Source of the DNA: Rhizobium sp. CSW-27
GTDB taxonomy: Bacteria > Pseudomonadota > Alphaproteobacteria > Rhizobiales > Rhizobiaceae
Direction: 5' to 3'
Assembly (NCBI RefSeq): GCF_018760785.1
Contig: NZ_JAHHZO010000005.1
Coordinates: forward strand, 62,001 to 126,000
DNA: 64,000 nt
Shown: in pieces, positions 18,662-27,600 of the stretch
How positions within the stretch are numbered: the first letter of the stretch is position 1
Layout of the letters: every line of letters starts with the position of its first letter
Program-made: the position numbers and the translations under genes
Notes under the pieces: model-generated
What the model was told of the DNA's origin: nothing
What the model saw: only the letters and a program-made list of their open reading frames with translations
The model's database searches: none

Positions 18662-19786
18662 TCAGGCCGCTTTTGCCTGCCTGTCCGGCAGCAGTCGGTC
18701 GCCGACCTCGCGGGCAATGGCCAGCGAAGCGGTAAGACCGGGGCTTTCGATGCCGAAAAGGTTGACGAGGCCCGCAATCCCGTGTGCCTCCGGCCCGTCG
18801 ATGCGGAAATCCGCCGCCGGATCCAGCGGTCCGCAGATCTTGGGGCGGATGCCGCTATAGCCCGGTGTCAGCGCATCCTCCGGCATGTCCGGCCAGTAGC
18901 GGCGGATGGCTTCGGCAAAGCCGGCCACCCGCTCCGGCCTGACCCGGTAGTCGATGGCATCGATCCATTCGACATCCGGCCCGAAGCGCGCCTGCCCGCC
19001 GAGATCGAGTGTCAGGTGCACGCCAAGCCCGTGGGCATGCGGCGCCGGATAGATGAGATGGCGGAACGGTGCGCGGCCGGCGAGCAGGAAGTAATTGCCC
19101 TTGGCATAGCGGGTTTCCGGAACTGTCCCTGCCGCCAGTCCGTCGATGGCCCGTGCCACCCGCGAGGCGGCAAGGCCGGCGGCGTTGACGATCATCTTGG
19201 TTGAAAGCTCCAGCGGTTCGGCGCCGCCGGTTCGAAGCACAAAGTCGTCGCCCGCGCGCCTTGCGGCAACAAAGGGGGCGTGAAAGGCAAACGCCGCCCC
19301 TTCGTTCTCGGCATCGCCCTGCAGGGCCAGCATCAGGCCGTGGCTGTCGATGATGCCGGTCGAGGGTGACAGAAGCGCGCCGACGCAGGCAAGCGCCGGT
19401 TCGAGCGCCTCGGCCTCCGCCGCCGTCAGCAGGCGAAGATCCGTGCAGCCATTCGCCTCGCCCTTCTGCCTGAGGCTTGCAAGCCCCTGCAGTTCCGCCG
19501 CATCGCTCGCGACGATCAGCTTGCCGGCGCGGCGGTGGTCCACGCCATGCGAGCGGCAGAACGCGTAGAGCCGCTCCCGGCCCTCGACGCAGAGCCTGGC
19601 CTTCAGGCTGCCCTCCGGATAATAGAGGCCGGCATGGATCACCTCGCTGTTGCGCGACGAGGTGCCGGTGCCGATGGCGCCCGCTTCTTCGAGAACCAGC
19701 ACGGAGCGCCCGGCAAGCGCCAGTTCGCGCGCCGCCGCCAGCCCCACGACACCCGCACCGATGACAACGGCATCCACGTCCGCCAT
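18662..19786 (-). CDS. FAD-dependent oxidoreductase, L-2-hydroxyglutarate oxidase (LhgO)-like
   Basis: DAO-superfamily flavoenzyme. The N-terminal Rossmann motif is [17 protein letters not shown], followed by [19 protein letters not shown], which is characteristic of LhgO/L2HGDH proteins. [19 protein letters not shown] and the late GIRPKI also match that family. From ATG 19786 (GGAG seven bases upstream) it is 374 residues. The likely reaction is oxidation of L-2-hydroxyglutarate or a related 2-hydroxy acid, with electrons passed to the quinone pool. It lies downstream of the M20 amidohydrolase gene on the same strand. Confidence 0.82.
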   Translation of the reverse strand: MADVDAVVIGAGVVGLAAARELALAGRSVLVLEEAGAIGTGTSSRNSEVIHAGLYYPEGSLKARLCVEGRERLYAFCRSHGVDHRRAGKLIVASDAAELQGLASLRQKGEANGCTDLRLLTAAEAEALEPALACVGALLSPSTGIIDSHGLMLALQGDAENEGAAFAFHAPFVAARRAGDDFVLRTGGAEPLELSTKMIVNAAGLAASRVARAIDGLAAGTVPETRYAKGNYFLLAGRAPFRHLIYPAPHAHGLGVHLTLDLGGQARFGPDVEWIDAIDYRVRPERVAGFAEAIRRYWPDMPEDALTPGYSGIRPKICGPLDPAADFRIDGPEAHGIAGLVNLFGIESPGLTASLAIAREVGDRLLPDRQAKAA

Positions 19787-19912
19787 GGCTCGTCTCCCGT
19801 TTGCCTGTCCGGTCTCGCTCACGCGTGAGATTGCGCGGTGGCGCCGATGATCAAGGGCCGCTTCGGCCTCGGTGCCACCAAAACCGGTCGTTCCGTGCGC
19901 CTGCCGGCAACC

Positions 19913-21076
19913 TCAGGCGGTCTTCAGCCATTCCTCGGCAATCTCGACCCACATCGCCACCCCGATCGGCAGGGCGTCGTCGTTGAAGTCGAAGCGCGGA
20001 TGGTGCAGCGGCGGGTCGTTGTCCGTCTTGCCGGTGCCGAGCAGGAAATAGGTGCCGGGACGTTCCGCCAGCATGAAGGCGAAATCCTCGCTGCCCATCG
20101 ACGGCCGCTCGAGATCGATGACATTCGCTTCCCCCACGACGCGACCGGCCAGCCGGCGCACGAAATCCGTCTCGGCCTTGTGGTTGATCGTCGGCTCGTA
20201 GCCGCGCTCATAGGTGATCGTCACGCTCATGCCGTAGCTTGCCGCCTGACCTTCTGCCACTTCGCGAATGCGTCGCTCCAGCGTGTCGCGCACCGTCGGA
20301 TCGAAGGAGCGGACGGTGATCGCCATTTCGGCCCGCTCGGGGATCACGTTGCTTGCCTTGCCGGAATTGAAGGCGCCGACGGTGATCACCGCCTGGTCCA
20401 TGGCATGCAGGTTGCGCGAGACGATGGTCTGCAGCGCCATGATGATGCTCGCGCCGCACACGATCGGATCGCTGGCGTCCTGCGGCTCGGCGCCGTGGCC
20501 GCCGCGGCCGTTGACGACGATCAGGCACTCGTCGGCCGCCGCCATCATCGGGCCTTCCTTGACGGCGATCCTGCCGAAGGGAATGGCCGGATCGTTGTGC
20601 AGGCCGAACACCGCGTCGCAGGGGAAGCGCTGGAAGAGGCCGTCATCCATCATCAGCTTGGCGCCGGCGAAATTTTCCTCGGCCGGCTGGAAGATCAGGT
20701 TCAGCGTGCCGTCGAAATTGCGCCGTTCGGCGAGCGCGCGCGCAGCGCCCAGCAGGATCGCCGTGTGCCCGTCATGGCCGCAGGCATGCATCAGGCCGGG
20801 GGTCTGGCTGGCATGGTCGAGGCCGGTTTCCTCCAGGATCGGCAGGGCGTCGATATCGGCGCGGATGCCGATCGAGCGCTCGCTCGTGCCGTTCTTCAAG
20901 GTGGCGACGAGACCCGTCTGGCCAAGCCCTCGGGTCACCTCGTAGCCCATGGCCACCAGCTGCTCGGCAATGAAATCCGAGGTCTTGAACTCGGAAAGCC
21001 CGAGTTCCGGGTTCTGGTGCAGGAAGCGCCGGGTGGCGACAAGCTCGGGAAGGTAGTTGGAAAACTGGATCGTCAT
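19913..21076 (-). CDS. M20/M40 amidohydrolase (hippurate hydrolase-like)
   Basis: Zinc amidohydrolase of the M20D group that cleaves N-acyl or N-benzoyl amino acids. The first metal motif is MHACGHDGHTAILLGAA (around residue 98), and FQPAEENFAGAK supplies the catalytic glutamate pair. The dimerisation region carries GRGGHGAEPQDASDP, and the C-terminal motif is MGSEDFAFML. The start at 21076 has GGGG eight bases upstream and gives 387 residues, the common hippurate hydrolase size. Unlike the AbgB-type enzyme at 12-13.5 kb, it has the classic HACGHDGH motif. Confidence 0.9.
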   Translation of the reverse strand: MTIQFSNYLPELVATRRFLHQNPELGLSEFKTSDFIAEQLVAMGYEVTRGLGQTGLVATLKNGTSERSIGIRADIDALPILEETGLDHASQTPGLMHACGHDGHTAILLGAARALAERRNFDGTLNLIFQPAEENFAGAKLMMDDGLFQRFPCDAVFGLHNDPAIPFGRIAVKEGPMMAAADECLIVVNGRGGHGAEPQDASDPIVCGASIIMALQTIVSRNLHAMDQAVITVGAFNSGKASNVIPERAEMAITVRSFDPTVRDTLERRIREVAEGQAASYGMSVTITYERGYEPTINHKAETDFVRRLAGRVVGEANVIDLERPSMGSEDFAFMLAERPGTYFLLGTGKTDNDPPLHHPRFDFNDDALPIGVAMWVEIAEEWLKTA

Positions 21077-21601
21077 CGGCAAACCCCGGTCAGGAACTGG
21101 CATCGGCCGCAGGTCCTGCAGCCAGTGCCAGCCATAGCAGGCGGGCCGGCCGGGGTTAAGTCCCTTTGCACGCCAGCAGGTTCTGCGGACTGCGAGGGCG
21201 CGCGAAGCCGCCGGAAACGCCCCGCTTCAAGATCCCGCTTGAACGCGGCTGATCTTGATGTCATGGAACCAAAGGAGCTGAGGAGACTTACGCCCGTTGC
21301 CGGAGTTTTTACCCTGCCGCGACGCGCAGAAGACATATCGCATTCCCCATTCCAACCGGCTGATTACGTTCAGGTTTCATTCAGACCTGGCGCGATAGAG
21401 GCGAGCGATGACAATATTGGAGAAGCATGTGAACAGGTTTTCCCCGTCCGTTCGCGCATCCGGCGGCCGAAAAGGGCCGCGCCCGGTGTCATCCTCCATT
21501 CGTCTTCTTGCGCTTAAGGCTGAACGCCAAACCTGAACGGGCGCCTCCTCCCGCCGCCCTTTTTGCCAAGACAGTGCCACTCATTCTTAGAAGCCGACAC
21601 A
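21077..21601. other. Intergenic region upstream of ndvB (525 bp)
   Basis: I find no convincing gene in this stretch between two divergent genes. It should hold the ndvB promoter and leader. Two small inverted repeats are visible: CAGGT/ACCTG near 21370-21388, and GCGGCC-N6-GGCCGC at 21463-21480. Neither has a T-run, so they look more like regulatory or leader structures than terminators. No EcfG-type site was found here. Confidence 0.5.
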
Positions 21602-24600
21602 ATGTCATTTCATCAGACGCCCTCTCAGACCCCGCGTGAAACGGAAGGCAAGCAGATCGACCACAACGAGGCGATCCGCGCGATCTACCTGAATGCCGAG
21701 GAGTTGCGCAGCTGCGGCGAGGCACTTGCCCGCGACGGCGCCCAGACGCTTCCGGGGCTGATGCCCTTCGATTTCCGCGAGCGGCACAAGGAAAACGAGA
21801 AGGAAATCCTTCGCGTCTATCGCACCACCGCCAAGGATGTGGAGGCTGGCGCCACCATTACTCCGGCGGCGGAATGGCTGCTCGACAACCACTACATCGT
21901 GGAGGAGGCGATCCAGGAGGTCCGTCGCGACTTCCCGAGGAAGTTCTACCGCCAGCTGCCGACCATCCGCATCGGCGGCATGGAGATGCCGCGCGTGCTG
22001 GCGCTTGCCTGGCTCTACGTCGCCCACACCCACAGCACGCTGAACCGCGATAACCTGACGGCGATGACCGAAGGTTTCCAGGTGCACCAGTCGCTGGAGA
22101 TCGGCGAACTCTGGGCGCTGCCCTCCTTCCTGCGCTTCGTGCTGATCGAAAACCTGCGCCGCATCTCCATCCGCGTGGAAAAGTCGCGCCGCATGCGCCA
22201 GCAGGCCAATGACGCGGCGGACGAGATCATCAGGCTGAACGACGAGGCGGCCTCCGCCGAGATCCTGAAGAAGATCGAGCCGCTGACGGAAGACAATACT
22301 TTCTCGACGCAGTTCCTCTATCGCCTGCGCAACGCCTCGCAATCGCCCGCCTTCGCTATCGCCTGGCTGGAAGCGCGCCTCGATGCGGCCGGCACCGACA
22401 CCGAAGAAGTGATGATGGCGGAGCAGAACCGCCTCTCCTCCGGCAATCTCACGATGGGCAACATCATCAAGAGCCTGCGCGAGATCGACGATACCGAATG
22501 GAGCGTCTGGTTCGAGGAGGTCTGCCTTGTCGACCAGGTGCTGCGCGCGCAGAGCGACTATAACGAACTCGACTTCGGCTCGCGCAATTCCTACCGCAAC
22601 CGCATCGAGAAGATTGCGCGTTATTGCGGCAAGACGGAAATCGAGGTGGCTCGCGCGGCGATCGCGCTCGCCTCGGAAGCGGCCGCCGCCCCCGAGCCCG
22701 ATCCGCACAAGGCCAATGTCGGCGCCTTCCTGACCGGCATGTACCGCACCGAGCTGGAAAAGCGCGTCGGCTATACGCCGAATATTGCCCAGCGCCTGCT
22801 GCGCACCGCGCAGAAGATGAACTGGTTCGCGGTGGCGATCCCGGTTCTGTTCTTCACCTTCCTGGCGCTTGCCATCGTGGGCGGCTTCCTGGCTCATGCC
22901 GGCATGAGCACGCCGGTCATCCTGTTGTTCCTGCTGATGTTCTCGCTTCCTGCCTCGGAAGGCGCGACCGGCCTCTTCAACACGCTCGTCACCTATGTGG
23001 TGAAGCCGGCGCGTCTCGTCGGCTACGAATTCAAGGAAGGCATTCCGGAGGATGCCCGCACGCTGGTCGTGGTGCCCTGCCTGATCACCAATCGCGATAC
23101 GGTCGACGAACTGGTGCGCAATCTGGAAGTCCATTATCTCGCCAATCCGCATGGCGAGATCTATTTCGCGCTGCTGAGCGACTGGCGTGACAGCACGGTC
23201 GAGCAGACGGATGCCGACCTCGAAGTGCTGGAATATGCCCGCCGCGAGGTGGCGCTGCTCAGCGCCCGCTATGCCTTCGACGGCAAGACGCGCTTCTATC
23301 TCCTGCATCGCCGCCGCCTGTTCAATCCGTCCGAAGGTGTCTGGATGGGCTGGGAACGCAAGCGCGGCAAGCTGCACGAGCTGAACCTTTTGCTGCGCGG
23401 CGACAAGGACACGACCTACATGCCGGGCGCCAACGCGGTGCCGGAAAACGTGCAGTATGTCATGACGCTCGACGCCGACACCCGCCTGATGCGCGATGCG
23501 GTGACGAAGCTGGTCGGCAAGATGCACCACCCGATCAACCGTCCCGTGCACGACCCGAATTCCGGCCGCGTGATCCATGGCTACGGCCTGCTGCAGCCGC
23601 GCGTGACGCCGTCGCTGACCACCGGCAAGGATGCCTCGGTGTTCCAGCGCGTCTATTCGATCAGCCGCGGCATCGATCCTTATGTCTTCACCGTCTCCGA
23701 CGTCTATCAGGATCTGACCGGCGAAGGCTCGTTCACCGGCAAGGGTCTCTATCACGTCGATGCCTTCGAGACGGCGCTGCGCGGCCGCATCGAGGAAAAC
23801 GCGATCCTCAGCCACGACCTTCTGGAAGGCTCGTTCGCACGCTGCGCGCTCGTCACCGACGTGGAACTGGTGGAAGACTTCCCCACCCGCTACGAGGTGG
23901 AAGTGTCGCGTCAGCATCGCTGGGCGCGCGGCGACTGGCAGCTGCTGCCCTACATCCTCGACCCGATGCGCGGCGTCACCGCGCTCGGCCGCTGGAAGAT
24001 GGTCGACAACCTGCGCCGTTCGCTGACCCCGATCGCCTGGTTCCTCTCCTCCGTGCTCGGCTGGTACTTCATGGACCCGCTCGGCGCGCTGATCTGGCAG
24101 ATCCTCTTGATCTTCTCGCTGTTCGTGGCCCCCACCCTGTCGCTGATCACCGGCCTCCTGCCGCGCTCCACCGACATCGTGCCGCGCGCGCACTTCTACT
24201 CGGTCTGGTCGGATATCCGCTCGGCCAACGCCCAGGTGGCACTCCGCATCGTCTTCATCGCCGACTCGGCCTTCATGATGATCGACGCGATCGTGCGCTC
24301 GCTCTATCGCCTGTTCGTCAGCCGCAAGCTGATGCTGGAATGGCGCACCGCCGCCAGCATCCAGTCGTCGGCGCAGGGCAGCCCGCAGGATTACTACCGC
24401 TCCATGTGGCATGCGCCGGTTGCGGCCGTGTTCGGCCTGATGCTCGCCGCGCTGCCGGATGACAATGCCTTCCTCGTCGGCCTACCCTTCGTGCTGCTGT
24501 GGGTGCTGTCGCCGCTCGTCGCCTGGTATGTGAGCCAGTCTGCCGAGACGGAAGACACGCTGTTCGTTCCGGAGGCGGTGTCGGTCGAGCTGCGCAAGAT

Positions 24601-27600
24601 CTCGCGCCGTACCTGGCGCTATTACGAAGCCTTCGTTACCGAAGACCAGAACTTCCTGCCGCCGGACAATTTCCAGGAGAAGCCGGAGCCGATCGTTGCC
24701 AAGCGCACCTCGCCGACCAATATCGGCGTCTACCTGCTCTCGACCGTCTCGGCCCGTCATTTCGGCTGGATCAGCTTCCAGGAAACGCTGGACCGTCTGG
24801 AGAACACGATCGCGACCGTCGAGAAGATGGACAAGTATCGTGGCCATCTGTTCAACTGGTATCACACCGATACGCTGCAGACGCTTGGGCCCCGCTATGT
24901 CTCGACCGTCGACAGCGGCAACCTTGCCGGCCACCTGATCGCCGTCTCGTCCGCCTGCCGCGAATGGGCGGAAGCGCCGTCCGCGCATCTCCAGGCCAAT
25001 CTCGACGGCATCGGCGACGTGGCGGGCATCCTGTCCGAGGCGCTGAAGGAACTGCCGGACGACCGCAAGACGGTGCGCCCGCTGCGCCGGCGCCTGGAAG
25101 AGCGCATCATCGGCTTCGGCAACGCGCTCGCCGCCGTCAAGCGCGAGCACGAATTCGCCTCGATCCGCATCATCAACCTTGCGGTCCTGGCACGTGATAT
25201 CCTGAAGCTGTCGACCAACCTCGACCACGAGGTCAGCTCCGCGCAGAGCACGGAAGTGACGCGCTGGGCAGACATGCTGGTGGCGGCCTGCGAGGCGCAT
25301 ATCGCCGACAGCACCTTCGACATGACGAATATCGAGCCGCTGCGCCAGCGCCTGATCCAGCTGCGCGACCGGGCCCGCAATCTGGCCTTCTCGATGGATT
25401 TCACCTTCCTCTACCGGAAGGATCGCCGCCTGCTTTCTATCGGTTACCGCGTCGAGAGCAACGATCTCGACGAGGCCTGCTATGACCTTCTGGCATCCGA
25501 ATGCCGCCTGACCAGCCTGTTTGCGATTGCCAAGGGCGACTTGCCGACCGAGCACTGGTATCGTCTCGGCCGCCAGGTCGTGCCGATCGGTGCGCGTGGC
25601 GCACTGATCTCCTGGTCCGGCTCGATGTTCGAATATCTGATGCCGCCGCTCGTCATGCAGGAGCGCCAGGGCGGTATCCTCAACCAGACGAACAATCTGA
25701 TCGTCGAGGAGCAGATGAACCATGGTCGCCGTCTGAACATCCCCTGGGGGATTTCGGAGGCCGCCTTCAATGCCCGCGACCACAACTACAATTATCAGTA
25801 CACGAATTTCGGCGTGCCGACGCTCGGCCTGAAGCGCGGCCTCGGCCAGAACGCCGTCGTGGCGCCCTATGCCTCGATCCTCGCCAGCCAGTACAAGCCG
25901 CTGGAAGCGCTCGAAAACCTGCAGAAGCTGCGCGCCGTGGGTGCGCTCGGCAAATACGGCTTCCACGATGCGGTCGACTTCACGCCGACCCGCGTTCCGG
26001 AAGGCAAGCGTTGCGCCGTTGTGTTCAACTACTATGCCCACCACCACGGCATGTCGATTGCGGCAATCGCCAACGTCGTCAACAACGGCAAGCTGCGCGA
26101 ACTCTTTCATTCCGATCCCGTCGTGGAAGCGGCCGAACTGCTCCTGCAGGAAAAGGCGCCGCGCGAAGTGCCGGTCATGGGCTCCAAGTACGAGCCGGAA
26201 ACGCCCGGCAAGGGCCAGGCCGACCTGCTGCGTCCCGAAATCCGCACCATCCAGGATCCGGCCGGCCGCGACCGCGAAATGGTCTTCCTCTCGAACGGCC
26301 ATTACTCGACCATGCTGACGGCAACCGGCACCGGCTATTCCCGCTGGAACGGCCTTGCGGTCACCCGCTGGAAGCCTGATCCGGTCGAGGATCGCTGGGG
26401 CAACTTCCTCTTCCTGCGCGATACCGCGACCGGCCAGTGGTGGTCGACGACGGCCGAGCCGCGCCGCATCGAGGGCGAGAAGGTCAAGACCGTCTTCAGC
26501 GACGAAAAGGCCGAATTCCACAAGACGGTCGGCACGCTCGTCTCCACGGTCGAATGCATCGTGGCCACCGAGCATGATGCCGAAGGCCGCCGCCTGACGC
26601 TGCTCAACACCGGCACCGAGGACCGCTTCATCGAAGTCACCTCCTACCTGGAGCCGGTGATTGCCAACGAGGATGACGACAATGCGCATCCGGTCTTCTC
26701 GCGGATGTTCGTCCGCACCGAGATCGGCCGCCGCGGCGATGTGATCCGCGCCTGGCGCAACAAGCGCAATCCCAACGAACCGGCCATGCAGATCGCGCAT
26801 CTGGCGGCCGACAATGCGGGTGCCTCGCGTCCGACCGAGTTCGAGACCGACCGTCGCCGCTTCCTCGGCCGTGGCCGCACGCTGGCCGAAGCTGCGGCCT
26901 TCGATCCGGATGCGACGCTCTCCGGCACCGATGGCTTCACGCTCGACCCGATCCTGTCGCTGCGCCGCGTCGTGCGCGTGCCGGCCGGCAAGAAGGTGAG
27001 CGTGATCTTCTGGACCATCGCGGCGCCGAGCCGCGAGGAGCTCGACGTGGCGATCGAACGCTACCGCCACCCGGACTCGTTTGCGACCGAGCTGACCCAG
27101 GCCTGGACCCGCGTGCAGGTCCAGATGCGACATATCGGCGTCAACTCGCAGCAGGCCGCCGCCTTCCAGCATCTCGGCCGCTACCTCGTCTATCCGGACA
27201 TGCATCTGCGTGCCGATGCCCAGACCGTGGAATCCGGCCTTGCCTCGCAGCGCCAGCTCTGGGGCCTGTCGATCTCCGGCGACCTGCCGATCTTCACGCT
27301 GCGCGTCAATGACGAAATGGACATGGAAGTCGTCAAGGAAGCCCTGTCGGCGCAGGAATATCTGCGTTCGCGCGGCGTGATGATCGATCTGGCCATCGTC
27401 AACGAAAAGCCTGCCTCCTACGCGCAGGACATGCAGCACGCGATCGACCAGATCAGCGAGAGCATCCGTCGCCTCGGCCAGACGGAAGGTCGCCAGCAGG
27501 TGTTTGCGCTGCGCCGCGACCTGATGGACGACACCACCTGGGCAGCACTGATTGCCGCCTCGCGCGTCGTCCTGCATGCCCGCAACGGCAAGATCGAGGA

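Noticed and set aside
19840..19912. GGAAC on the minus strand before the FAD oxidase gene
   Set aside because: Spacing to the nearest CGTT-like sequence is wrong.
21605..24412. Minus-strand open frame of 935 codons opposite the 5' part of ndvB
   Set aside because: Same shadow pattern; the plus-strand reading is a recognised protein family across the whole region.
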